From the NCBI GenBank assembly GCA_050734185.1, contig JBOHUE010000070.1:1-31011 (forward strand): 31,011 nucleotides of DNA, in the 5' to 3' direction. Every line of letters starts with the position of its first letter. Position 1 is the first letter of the stretch. The position numbers were made by a program, and so were the translations under genes. Shown here piece by piece: positions 13,456 to 21,179 of the stretch. Under the pieces are notes generated by a model that was not told the origin of the DNA, did no database searches, and saw only the letters and a list, made by a program, of their open reading frames with translations. Source of the DNA: JAFALX01 sp050734185. Lineage in GTDB: Bacteria > Chloroflexota > Dormibacteria > Aeolococcales > Aeolococcaceae.

Positions 13456-15531
13456 ATGGCCACGCCCGATCGCATCCGCAATGTCGCAGTCGTCGGTCAC
13501 AGTCACGACGGGAAGACAACCCTCTCCGAGGCGCTCCTGCACACCGCCGGCGCGACGCAGCGGCTGGGGTCGACAGACCAGGGCACCTCGATCCTCGACG
13601 CCGAGCCCGAGGAGCAGCGCCGCTCGATCAGCATCGGCGCCGGCGTTGCGCACTGCGACTGGGATGGCACCCGGGTCAACCTGATCGACGCGCCCGGATT
13701 CCAGGACTTCGCCGGCGAGGTAGCCGAGGCGCTTGCCGCGGCCGATGGTGCGGTCCTCGTGGTGTCGGCCAACGGCACCGTGCCCGTGGGCGCGGAGCTG
13801 GCCTGGGAGATGGTGCAGGCGCGCGGCCTGCCGGCTCTCATCGTGGTCAACAAGATGGACAAGGAGAACGCCGCCTACGAGGCGACCGTGGACGCCCTTC
13901 GCGAGTCGTTCGCGCGCAAGCCGATCGCGGTCGCGGTCCCGGTTGGCGTGGCCGACGGGTTCCGCGGCTTCGTGGACCTCGTCGACGACATCGCCCATGA
14001 GTTCGACGGCACGGGACGCTCGAAGGACATGGCCTTTCCCGAGGACCACCGCGACGAGATCGAGCGCGCGCACTCCGCGCTGGTGGACGCAGCAGCCGAG
14101 ACAGACGACGCGCTGCTGGAGAAGTACCTCGAGGGCACCGAGCTGACCGACGAAGAGGTGCGTGCCGCGCTGCACGCCGCGACGGCGCGAGGCACGCTGG
14201 TGCCCGTCGTCTGCGCCGGGGCGCTCGCCGAAAAGGGCGCATCGCTGGTGCTGGATTCGATCGTGCGGTTCCTCCCCTCGCCGGTGGAGCGCATGCACAT
14301 GGGTCAGGACCCCAAGGGAAAGGAGGTGGAGGTCGCCTGCGACCCCGACGGCAAGCTCTGCGCGCAGGTGTTCAAGACGACCGTCGACTCGTTCGGCAAG
14401 GTGTCGTACTTCAAGGTGCTTCGCGGGACGTTGACCGGCGACAGCCATCCGATCACCGTGCGACTCGAGCACGAGGAACGCTTCGCGCAGCTCGGCCAGC
14501 CGATGGGCAAGACGGTCAACACCGTGCCGCAGGTGGCGGCGGGCGACATCGGCGTCGTCACCAAACTGGCCGCGACGCAGACGGGCGACACGCTCTGCGC
14601 GAAGGACGCACCGGTCGTCCTGCCGCCGGTCACGGCGCCGGCGGCGACGTACTCCGCGGCGATCGTCGCCAAGACCAAGGGCGACGAGGACAAGATCATG
14701 CACGCGCTCGCCCGCCTCGCCGACGAGGACATCGCCTTCGCGTCAGACCGCGACCCGGTCACCAACGAGGTGCTCGTGCACGGTCTCGGCGACGTGCACC
14801 TCGACGTTGCGCTGGAGCGCATGAAGCGCAAGTACGGCGTCGAGGCGGAGCTGCACGCGCCGCGCATTCCGTACCGCGAGACCATCACGGCCAGCGCGCG
14901 TGTGCAGCACAAGTACAAGAAGCAGTCCGGCGGCGCAGGCCTGTACGGCGACGCGACCATCGAGATCGAGCCGCTCGCCCGCGGCGAGGGATACCTGTGG
15001 GAGGACAAGATCTTCGGCGGTGCGATCCCGCATCAGTTCCGTCCGTCGGTGGAGAAGGGCGTGCGCCAGACGATGGAACAGGGTGCGGTCAGCGGCAACC
15101 CGATCGTCGACGTGAAGGTGCGTCTCGTCGACGGTTCGACGCATGCGGTGGACGGCAAGGACATCGCCTTTCAGATCGCGGGGTCGATGGCGATGCGCGA
15201 GGCGGTGCAGAAGGCGAACCCGGTGCTGCTCGAACCGGTGATGGACGTGCGCGTGCTGGTACCGGAGCGCAACACTGGTGACGTCATGGGCCTGCTCAAC
15301 TCCAAGCGCGGTCGCGTCGGCGGCATGAACCCCACGGGCGACGGCAAGGCCGAGGTCACCGCACAGATTCCGCAGGCGGAGATGTACACGTTTCCCATCG
15401 AGCTGCGCGCGATGACGCAGGGACGCGGGCGGTACTCGATGACGTTCTCGCACTACGAAGAAGTTGCGGCGCACGTCGCGCAGAAGATCATCGACGCGCA
15501 TTCCAAAGAGCACACACCAGCCGCCGTCTGA
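13456..15531 (+). CDS. Elongation factor G-like GTPase (paralogue, FusA2-like)
   Basis: Translation-factor GTPase with the five-domain EF-G layout in 691 aa. P-loop is GHSHDGKTT (14-22); G4 is NKMD (132-135). The G3 motif reads DAPGFQDF (78-85) instead of DTPGHVDF, so the His that normally activates hydrolysis is Phe82. This, together with the SHDG P-loop, places it with EF-G-like paralogues rather than canonical FusA. In mycobacteria such a paralogue is reported to bind guanine nucleotides without ribosome-dependent hydrolysis. ATG 13456 has GGGGAG about 11 nt upstream. No rpsL, rpsG or tuf neighbours. The next gene starts 12 nt after its stop. Confidence 0.93.
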   Translation: MATPDRIRNVAVVGHSHDGKTTLSEALLHTAGATQRLGSTDQGTSILDAEPEEQRRSISIGAGVAHCDWDGTRVNLIDAPGFQDFAGEVAEALAAADGAVLVVSANGTVPVGAELAWEMVQARGLPALIVVNKMDKENAAYEATVDALRESFARKPIAVAVPVGVADGFRGFVDLVDDIAHEFDGTGRSKDMAFPEDHRDEIERAHSALVDAAAETDDALLEKYLEGTELTDEEVRAALHAATARGTLVPVVCAGALAEKGASLVLDSIVRFLPSPVERMHMGQDPKGKEVEVACDPDGKLCAQVFKTTVDSFGKVSYFKVLRGTLTGDSHPITVRLEHEERFAQLGQPMGKTVNTVPQVAAGDIGVVTKLAATQTGDTLCAKDAPVVLPPVTAPAATYSAAIVAKTKGDEDKIMHALARLADEDIAFASDRDPVTNEVLVHGLGDVHLDVALERMKRKYGVEAELHAPRIPYRETITASARVQHKYKKQSGGAGLYGDATIEIEPLARGEGYLWEDKIFGGAIPHQFRPSVEKGVRQTMEQGAVSGNPIVDVKVRLVDGSTHAVDGKDIAFQIAGSMAMREAVQKANPVLLEPVMDVRVLVPERNTGDVMGLLNSKRGRVGGMNPTGDGKAEVTAQIPQAEMYTFPIELRAMTQGRGRYSMTFSHYEEVAAHVAQKIIDAHSKEHTPAAV

Positions 15532-15543
15532 GGAGGTCATCGC

Positions 15544-16251
15544 ATGGGCGAGGTGGTCGAGTTTCCGAGCAACGGCGGCACCGCGGACGGCTACCTGGCG
15601 GCGCCATCGAGTGGTCGCGGACCCGGCGTGATCGTCATCCAGGAGTGGTGGGGAATCGTCCACCACATCAAGGACGTCTGCGACCGTTTCGCCGCCGCCG
15701 GGTTCATCGCGCTCGCACCCGACCTCTACCACGGCAAGACGACGACCGAGCCCGACGAGGCGGGCAAGCTGATCATGTCGCTGCAGCTCGACCGCGCCGG
15801 TAGCGAGATGGTCGATGCCGGCCGCTGGCTGGCTGCGGCCGACCGCACCGCCGGCGATCGCGTCGGCATCGTCGGCTTCTGCGCCGGTGGTGCGCTGGCG
15901 CTGTACGCAGCGACTCTGACCGACGTGTACGCCGTCGCGGTGGCCTTCTACCCGGGCATCGGCTTCATCGACCGCGCGCAACCGGACTTCACCGCAATGC
16001 GTGGCGGCGCGGCGCTGCTCCACTGGGCCGAGCATGACCATGCGTACGACCGCGACAGCGCGGCGGCCCTCGAGGACCGCATGCGCGGGGCCGGAGTCGA
16101 CGTCGAGAGCCACTGGTACGCGGGCGCCGATCACGCGTTCTTCAACGACGATCGGCCCGAGGTGTACGACCCGGCGAACTCGCGACGCGCATGGGACCGC
16201 ACGCTCGCGTTCTTCCGCAAACACCTGGCAGCGACCCCCGCTCCCGTCTGA
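15544..16251 (+). CDS. Dienelactone hydrolase family protein
   Basis: Alpha/beta-hydrolase of 235 aa. The Cys nucleophile is Cys113 in GFCAGG, the His is His197 in GADHAFFN, and Asp165 (AEHDHAYD) is a likely acid. Glu34 in VIQEWWG matches the Glu of QEIFG that interacts with the Cys in dienelactone hydrolases. The substrate may be a lactone or ester; no aromatic-degradation genes are nearby, so carboxymethylenebutenolidase is not claimed. GGAGGT lies 8 nt before ATG 15544. Only 12 nt separate it from the EF-G-like gene, suggesting cotranscription. Confidence 0.92.
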   Translation: MGEVVEFPSNGGTADGYLAAPSSGRGPGVIVIQEWWGIVHHIKDVCDRFAAAGFIALAPDLYHGKTTTEPDEAGKLIMSLQLDRAGSEMVDAGRWLAAADRTAGDRVGIVGFCAGGALALYAATLTDVYAVAVAFYPGIGFIDRAQPDFTAMRGGAALLHWAEHDHAYDRDSAAALEDRMRGAGVDVESHWYAGADHAFFNDDRPEVYDPANSRRAWDRTLAFFRKHLAATPAPV

Positions 16252-16292
16252 CCCTCGCGCCGCGCACCCGTCGCGGTCATGATTGCCGCACC

Positions 16293-17078
16293 GTGAGCGC
16301 GAGCGAACAGCGTGCGGCACTCGACGTCGATCCGGCTGCCGTTCTTCTCAGCACCCACATGTTCAGTGACCTCACCGCGGCGGAGGTCGAGCCGCTGGCG
16401 CGCGCAGCGGTGGTGCGCCGCTACGGCAGGGGCGAGCACATCTTCGACGTCGGCGATACCGCCGATTCGATGCTCGTCGTCGTCAGCGGCCAGGGCCGCG
16501 ATTCGCTTCTCACGGCCGACGGTGATGAGTTCATGTACGCCATGTGGGAACCGGGCATGATCGTCGGTGAGGTGGGCGTGTTCGCGCCCGACCACACCCG
16601 GCTCATGGCGTTCATCGCGGTGCAGCCGACGGTGCTGCTCGCGCTGCCTCGCGCCGATCTCATGCCGTTCCTTCTGCGACATCCGATCGCGATGCAGCGA
16701 GCGCTCGAGGTGGTGGCCTCACACGCGCGGGCGCTCAGGGTGCAGCTGGTCGCGCGGTCGATGCGCCCACTGCGCGAGCGGGTGCTCCTGCATCTGCTCG
16801 AGCTCGCCGAAGCCGGCCCGCCGCGCGCGGATGGTTCCGCGGTGACCCCGCCGGTCTCGCAGTCGATGCTGAGCACGATGGCCGGCGTGACCCGCGAGAA
16901 CGTGAACCGTGCGCTCGCGACGCTGATCGCCGAGGGTGTCGTGCGCGCCGAGTCGGGCGCCTACGTCGTCAGCGACCGCGTGCGTGCGTGGCGGGAGGTG
17001 ACGGGCGGCGGGCCCGAGGTCGGCAGGCCGAACCGCGGCGGTGTGGCGCAGCCCGACGAGCGCTCGCGTCGCCTGTGA
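16293..17078 (+). CDS. Crp/Fnr-family transcriptional regulator
   Basis: Regulator of 261 aa with an N-terminal cyclic-nucleotide-binding-like beta-roll (residues about 20-135, including RGEHIFDVGDTADSMLVVVSGQG) and a C-terminal winged helix. The recognition helix region is SQSMLSTMAGVTRENVNRALATLIAEGVV (two helices and a turn, about 190-220). No Fnr-type Cys cluster is seen, and the canonical cAMP-binding GELAL-R pattern is altered (VGEVGVFAPDHTRLM), so the effector is unknown. GTG 16293 is the probable start; CATGAT ends 9 nt before it, so it may be leaderless. It may regulate the oxidase that follows. Confidence 0.9.
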   Translation: MSASEQRAALDVDPAAVLLSTHMFSDLTAAEVEPLARAAVVRRYGRGEHIFDVGDTADSMLVVVSGQGRDSLLTADGDEFMYAMWEPGMIVGEVGVFAPDHTRLMAFIAVQPTVLLALPRADLMPFLLRHPIAMQRALEVVASHARALRVQLVARSMRPLRERVLLHLLELAEAGPPRADGSAVTPPVSQSMLSTMAGVTRENVNRALATLIAEGVVRAESGAYVVSDRVRAWREVTGGGPEVGRPNRGGVAQPDERSRRL

Positions 17079-17114
17079 CGCGGCGACACACCATGCGGTT
17101 CTGGCGACGCCGAT

Positions 17115-17128
17115 CATGCGCGAGCATG
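17115..17128 (+). promoter_or_regulatory. Inverted repeat upstream of the FAD oxidase gene
   Basis: CATGC-4 nt-GCATG, 23 nt before ATG 17152, in the 73-bp gap after the Crp-like gene. Possible operator. A GGAGGG (17139-17144) 7 nt before ATG 17152 is the ribosome-binding site. Confidence 0.3.
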
Positions 17129-17151
17129 TTCGGCAGACGGAGGGCATGGTG

Positions 17152-18525
17152 ATGACAGAACGCTTCGCCGCGGGGTTCCCCGGTGTGGCGCTGGCGGAGG
17201 GCGACGCGGAGTACGAGACGGCACGGCATGTGTGGAACGGCGCGATCGACTTGCATCCCGCTGTCATTGCACGCTGCACCAGCACGGCGGATGTCGTCGC
17301 CGCCGCGCGGCTGGCGCGCGAAACGGGACTGCGCGTCGCAGTGCGCGGCGGGGGGCACAGCATCCCGGGGCTCAGCAGCGTCGACGGGGGCGTAGTCATC
17401 GACCTGTCGCCGATGCGGCGTGTCACGGTCGATCCGGAAGCTCAGGTCGCGCACGCTGATCCCGGCGCGACATGGCACGACTTCGACGCGGCGACTGCGG
17501 AGCAAGGGCTTGCGACAACGGGCGGGCTCATCTCGCACACCGGGGTCGCCGGCCTCACGCTCGGCGGTGGCATCGGGTGGCTCCAACGAAAGCACGGCCT
17601 CAGCTGCGACAACCTCGTCGGCGCCGAGCTGGTGACCGCCGCCGGTGACGTCATCGAGACCAGCAGCGCGCGGGAGCCCGAGCTGCTCTGGGGGCTGCGC
17701 GGCGGCGGCGGCAACTTCGGCATCGTCACGCGGTTCGACCTGAGGCTGCACCCGGTCAGCGACATCGTCGGCGGGCTGATGATCTTTCCCCTCGAAGACG
17801 GCGCCCGCGTCCTGCGCGCGTACCGCGAGTGGGCGGCGGGGTTGCCCGATGAGTTCACGACGCTGGCGGCGATCGCCATGGCGCCACCGGCACCATTCGT
17901 TCCCGAGGAGCTGCAGGGGCACCCCACGCTGCAGCTCATCGGCTGCCACTGCGGCGATGCGGACGACGCCCAGCGTGCGCTCTCGGCCATGCGCGCGCTG
18001 CATCCACCGGTCGACCTGTTCGGACCCATGCCGTACGCGGCACTGCAGTCGCTGGCCGACGAGGGGGCCCCGCCCGGGTTGCGCAACCACTTCAAGTCCG
18101 GGTACGTCGCGGACCTGAGCGACGGGTTCATCGACATCGTCCTCGACCGCGGTGCTCAGCTGCGCTCGCCGCTGTCGCAGATCCACCTCCACCAGATGGG
18201 CGGCGCCGTGGCGCGCGTCGGCGAGAACGACACCGCATTCAGCAACCGTCGCGCGGGATACACGTACAACCTGCTTGCCACTTGGACAGATCCGGCCGAT
18301 GATGAGGCCAACATTGGCGACAACCGCGAGCTCGGCCGAGCGCTGGAACCGTTCTCGAGCGGTGGCGCCTACGTGAACTTCATGGACAACGAGGGGTCCG
18401 CGCGGGTCCGCGACTCGTACGGCGCGGAGAAGTTCGCGCGGCTGTCGCGGCTCAAGCGTGCGTTCGACCCGGAGAACGTGTTCTCGCGCAACCAGAACAT
18501 CCCTCCTGCGGCGGATTCGGCGTGA
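17152..18525 (+). CDS. FAD-binding (berberine-bridge-type) oxidoreductase
   Basis: Flavin oxidase of the VAO/BBE family, 457 aa. The FAD-binding segment includes RVAVRGGGHSIPG; His69 in GGGHS is the expected covalent flavin site. The second site, often Cys in bicovalent members, is not a Cys here (GLISHTGVAGLTLGGG), so single-point attachment is likely. The C-terminus ends with the usual substrate-lid and closing motif YGAEKFARLSRLKRAFDPENVFSRNQNIPP. ATG 17152 is chosen for GGAGGG at 7 nt; ATG 17146 is too close to that site. The stop overlaps the glycosyltransferase GTG (GTGA), which couples the two. Confidence 0.93.
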   Translation: MTERFAAGFPGVALAEGDAEYETARHVWNGAIDLHPAVIARCTSTADVVAAARLARETGLRVAVRGGGHSIPGLSSVDGGVVIDLSPMRRVTVDPEAQVAHADPGATWHDFDAATAEQGLATTGGLISHTGVAGLTLGGGIGWLQRKHGLSCDNLVGAELVTAAGDVIETSSAREPELLWGLRGGGGNFGIVTRFDLRLHPVSDIVGGLMIFPLEDGARVLRAYREWAAGLPDEFTTLAAIAMAPPAPFVPEELQGHPTLQLIGCHCGDADDAQRALSAMRALHPPVDLFGPMPYAALQSLADEGAPPGLRNHFKSGYVADLSDGFIDIVLDRGAQLRSPLSQIHLHQMGGAVARVGENDTAFSNRRAGYTYNLLATWTDPADDEANIGDNRELGRALEPFSSGGAYVNFMDNEGSARVRDSYGAEKFARLSRLKRAFDPENVFSRNQNIPPAADSA

Positions 18526-19700
18526 GCGACACGACGCGTGGACGCTTCCTGATCAGCACGTGGGACGGCGGCGGCAACGTGCCGCCCGCGATGGCGCTGG
18601 GCGCGCGCCTTCGCCGCCGCGGGCACGAGGTGCGGGTGATCAGCTCCCGGTCGCTCGCCGGTGTCGCCGCCGGAGCCGGACTCGACTTCACACCCTTGCG
18701 GCGCGTGCCCGAGTGGCCGGATGGACTACCGCTGGACGACGATTGGCCGCGGCTCAACCGGCTCCTCTTTGGGCGTGATGCCGCCCTCGACATCGCCGAT
18801 GAGCTGCGCGCGCATCCCGTCGACGTGCTCGTCGCCGATTGCATGAGCGGGGCGACGATGGCGGCGGGCGCCGCAACCGGCACGCCGATGGCAATCCTGG
18901 TGCACATGCTGTACACGCCGTTCGCGTTCGACTGGGGCGCCGGCATGATGGACTTCGACACCTCGCGACGCGCGCTGGGCCTCGACGCGCTGCCGCCGGC
19001 GCCGCTCGGCGACCAGCTCGCAGCACTCGGGCGGGTGCTGTGCGCGACGCCTCCCGGCCTGGACGCATCCCGTGGCGAGCTGCCACAGGACACGTTCTAT
19101 GTCGGCCCGGTGCTGCCTCCCGAACCGCCGGGCACCCCGTGGTCACCACGCACCGACGCACCCCTCGTGCTCGTGAGCTTCAGCACCACGCTGATGCACC
19201 AGCGCGAGTCCCTCCAGCCGATCCTTGACGCGCTCGCCGCGCTGCCGATCGAGGGGGTCCTGACGCTTGGCGGCGCGCTCCCCGTCGACGAAATCACGGC
19301 ACCCCCGAACTTCACCGTGCGCGAGTACGTCCCACACGCAGCCATCCTCCCGCACGCGTCAGTCGTCGTCTCTCACGCGGGGCTCACCTCGATCACCGCC
19401 GCGCTGGCGCACGGCGTGCCGCTGGTCTGCATCCCGCAGGGACGCGAGCAACCGCTGAACGCGGAGCGCTTGGCGGCCGCCGGGGCGGGGATTCACGTCC
19501 CCGGCGACGCTCCTGCCACCGCCGTCGCGGAGACGTTGACGGTGGTCCTCGAGGATCCGAGGTATCGCACGGCCGCCGGCGAGATGGCCGCCCGAAGCCG
19601 CGAGCTCGGGCTCGGTGAGGAGGCGGCCAGGCTGACCGAGGAGCTCCTGTCGAGGGTCTCCCCGACAGAGAGCGCGCAAAGACAGGTTCAGTCCGTCTGA
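18522..19700 (+). CDS. UGT-like glycosyltransferase (GT1/MGT type)
   Basis: GT-B glycosyltransferase of 392 aa resembling those that glycosylate macrolides and other small hydrophobic acceptors. The N-terminal domain has the acceptor-side GGGNVPPAMALGARLRRRGHEV (16-37). The C-terminal donor site is REYVPHAAILPHASVVV followed by SHAGLTSITAALAHGVPLVCIP and QGREQPLNAERLAAAGAG. The donor motif has HAG where HGG or HCG is common. GTG 18522 overlaps the oxidase stop by 4 nt. The pair may modify one small molecule, but no biosynthetic cluster surrounds them. Confidence 0.9.
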   Translation: MSDTTRGRFLISTWDGGGNVPPAMALGARLRRRGHEVRVISSRSLAGVAAGAGLDFTPLRRVPEWPDGLPLDDDWPRLNRLLFGRDAALDIADELRAHPVDVLVADCMSGATMAAGAATGTPMAILVHMLYTPFAFDWGAGMMDFDTSRRALGLDALPPAPLGDQLAALGRVLCATPPGLDASRGELPQDTFYVGPVLPPEPPGTPWSPRTDAPLVLVSFSTTLMHQRESLQPILDALAALPIEGVLTLGGALPVDEITAPPNFTVREYVPHAAILPHASVVVSHAGLTSITAALAHGVPLVCIPQGREQPLNAERLAAAGAGIHVPGDAPATAVAETLTVVLEDPRYRTAAGEMAARSRELGLGEEAARLTEELLSRVSPTESAQRQVQSV

Positions 19701-19711
19701 CCGGTTCGCGC

Positions 19712-19749
19712 CGAATTCGGGCCCAATTCGCCCGAAGCGCGGTTAGAAT
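19712..19749 (+). promoter_or_regulatory. Promoter and dyad of the DUF5679 gene
   Basis: TAGAAT (19744-19749) is a good -10 giving a leader of about 53 nt. Just upstream, CGAATT (19712-19717) and AATTCG (19725-19730) form an inverted repeat with a 7-nt spacer over the expected -35 region. Confidence 0.4.
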
Positions 19750-19808
19750 GCGCCGAAAGCTGGCTAGGGCCCTGCCCGGCACCCAGTTCACCACGCAGAG
19801 GAGAGGCT

Positions 19809-19955
19809 ATGGCCACCGGCTACTGTTTGAAATGCAAGAAGCAGGTTGAGATCCAGGGCGCGACGGCGATCACCATGAAGAACGGCAAGCCCGCGACGAC
19901 CGGCACCTGCCCGAACTGCGGCACCAAGATCTTCAAGATCGGCAAGGCCACCTAG
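19809..19955 (+). CDS. DUF5679-type zinc-ribbon protein, 48 aa
   Basis: Tiny protein with two CxxC knuckles, CLKCKK near the start (Cys6, Cys9) and CPNCGTK (Cys34, Cys37), around a basic VTMKNGKPATTGT-like centre; the actual centre reads ITMKNGKPATTGT. This is the DUF5679 pattern, a presumed zinc ribbon of unknown role found in high-GC Gram-positives and Chloroflexota. AGAGGAG lies just before the ATG at 19809. The stop TAG overlaps the stop of soxR on the other strand in a shared CTAG. Confidence 0.85.
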   Translation: MATGYCLKCKKQVEIQGATAITMKNGKPATTGTCPNCGTKIFKIGKAT

Positions 19956-20416
19956 GGTCGCGGCAGCGGCTCGCGGAGCCGCCGCGGCAGGTAGACGGCG
20001 CCAGGGCCGAACCTGCGCGCCATGTCGTCCGGGTTGGACGCCTTGCAGCGCTCGAGCGAGAGGCACCCACATCCGATGCACGAGGTGAGGCCGTCGCGCA
20101 GCGCTGTGAGCGCGTCGATCTCGGAGTCCAGGCGCTCACGCCACTGCGCCGAGATCGCGGCCCAGTCCTCGCGCGTCGGCGTGCGGTTCTCAGGGAGCCC
20201 GGCCAGCTGCGCGCGGATCTCGTCGAGTGTGAGCCCGACGTGGCGCGCCGCGCGGATGAAGGCGAGCCGGCGCAGCGCGCTGCGCGGGTACCGGCGGCGC
20301 CCGCCAGGGCTCCGGTCGGCGTGGATGAGCCCGGCCTGCTCGTAGAAGCGCAACGCTGACGCGGCGAAGCCGCTGCGCGAGGCGATCTGGGTAATGGTCA
20401 GGAGGTCGGCAGGCAT
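19952..20416 (-). CDS. soxR: SoxR, redox-sensing MerR-family activator
   Basis: [2Fe-2S] regulator that activates target promoters when its cluster is oxidised by superoxide or redox-cycling compounds. 154 aa. The MerR winged helix is LTITQIASRSGFAASALRFYEQAGLI (6-31), followed by a dimerisation coil. The cluster motif CIGCGCLSLERC gives Cys113, Cys116, Cys118 and Cys124, the exact SoxR spacing. ATG 20416 begins 44 nt from the divergent SDR start. The intervening DNA holds a SoxR-box-like dyad, so SoxR probably controls the SDR/QueA-like pair and perhaps itself. soxS is absent, as in non-enteric bacteria. Confidence 0.96.
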   Translation of the reverse strand: MPADLLTITQIASRSGFAASALRFYEQAGLIHADRSPGGRRRYPRSALRRLAFIRAARHVGLTLDEIRAQLAGLPENRTPTREDWAAISAQWRERLDSEIDALTALRDGLTSCIGCGCLSLERCKASNPDDMARRFGPGAVYLPRRLREPLPRP

Positions 20417-20422
20417 CAGCGC

Positions 20423-20453
20423 TTGACTTGAAGTTTACTTGAACTTCTAGTAT
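20423..20453 (+). promoter_or_regulatory. SoxR-type promoter with 19-bp spacer and SoxR box
   Basis: A -35 TTGACT (20423-20428) and a -10 TAGTAT (20448-20453) are separated by 19 bp, the over-long spacing typical of MerR-family-activated promoters. The dyad TTGAAGTTTACTTGAA (20428-20443) matches 12 of 16 positions of the core of the enterobacterial soxS operator; GAAGTT/AACTTC arms extend to 20447. The -10 ends 6 nt before ATG 20460, so the SDR mRNA should be leaderless. Confidence 0.85.
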
Positions 20454-20459
20454 GGCGTC

Positions 20460-21179
20460 ATGAATGTTGCGCTGATCACCGGTGGCTCCCGCGGCTTCGG
20501 CCGCGCCGTCGCTGCTGAGCTCTCACGGCGAGGCTGGCGGCTCGTCCTCGACGCTCGCGGCGGCTACGACCTCGAGCGCGCACGCACTGCGCTGCCGTAC
20601 CCCGCCAACGCGGTCGCCATCCCCGGCGACGTCACCGACCCGGCCCATCGCGAGCGGCTCGCCGAGGCGGTGGAATCGGCAGGTGGTCTCGACCTCCTGC
20701 TCAACAACGCCAGCGAGCTGGGCCCGAGCCCGCTGCCGCCGCTGAGCCGCCACGCGCTGGACGAGCTCGAGACCGTCTACCGCGTCAACGTCGTCGCGCC
20801 GCTCGCGCTCGTGCAGCGGCTGCTGCCGGCGCTGGAGGCGGCGCATGGCGCCGTCATCAACATGAGCTCCGATGCGGCCGTCGAGGCGTACGAGGGCTGG
20901 GGCGGGTACGGCTCGTCCAAGGCTGCGCTCGACCAGCTGAGCGCGGTGCTCGGCACCGAGGTGCCCGCCATCCGCGTGTACGCGCTCGACCCCGGCGATA
21001 TGCGCACCGCTCTGCACCAGCGCGCGTTCCCCGGTGACGACATCTCCGACCGGCCCGAACCGGAGGAGTCGGTGCCCGCGGTGCTGCGCCTGCTCCACGA
21101 GCGCCCCGCGTCCGGCCGGTACCGCGCGTCGGATCTGCTCGCCGTCGACGCGCCGGCGCTGGTTTCGCCCGCGTCGTGA
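20460..21179 (+). CDS. Short-chain dehydrogenase/reductase
   Basis: Classical-type SDR of 239 aa, NAD(P)-dependent. The cofactor motif is ITGGSRGFGRA (6-16), NNAS is at about 81-84, and the catalytic set is Ser in INMSSDA, with YGSSK giving Tyr and Lys. The acidic-to-basic choice after strand 2 (LVLDARGG) does not clearly fix NADH or NADPH. It is the first gene behind the SoxR-type promoter and is translated from what looks like the first nucleotides of the mRNA. Its stop overlaps the QueA-like GTG. A role in reducing a redox-active or quinone-like compound is inference from SoxR control. Confidence 0.93.
   Translation: MNVALITGGSRGFGRAVAAELSRRGWRLVLDARGGYDLERARTALPYPANAVAIPGDVTDPAHRERLAEAVESAGGLDLLLNNASELGPSPLPPLSRHALDELETVYRVNVVAPLALVQRLLPALEAAHGAVINMSSDAAVEAYEGWGGYGSSKAALDQLSAVLGTEVPAIRVYALDPGDMRTALHQRAFPGDDISDRPEPEESVPAVLRLLHERPASGRYRASDLLAVDAPALVSPAS

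Noticed and set aside
16275..16290. ATG at 16280 as the Crp-like start
   Set aside because: It is in another frame and stops after a few codons; GTG 16293 is in frame with the domain.
14743..16320. 525-codon minus-strand frame opposite the EF-G-like and dienelactone hydrolase genes
   Set aside because: It crosses two well-supported plus-strand genes and shows the same shadow composition.
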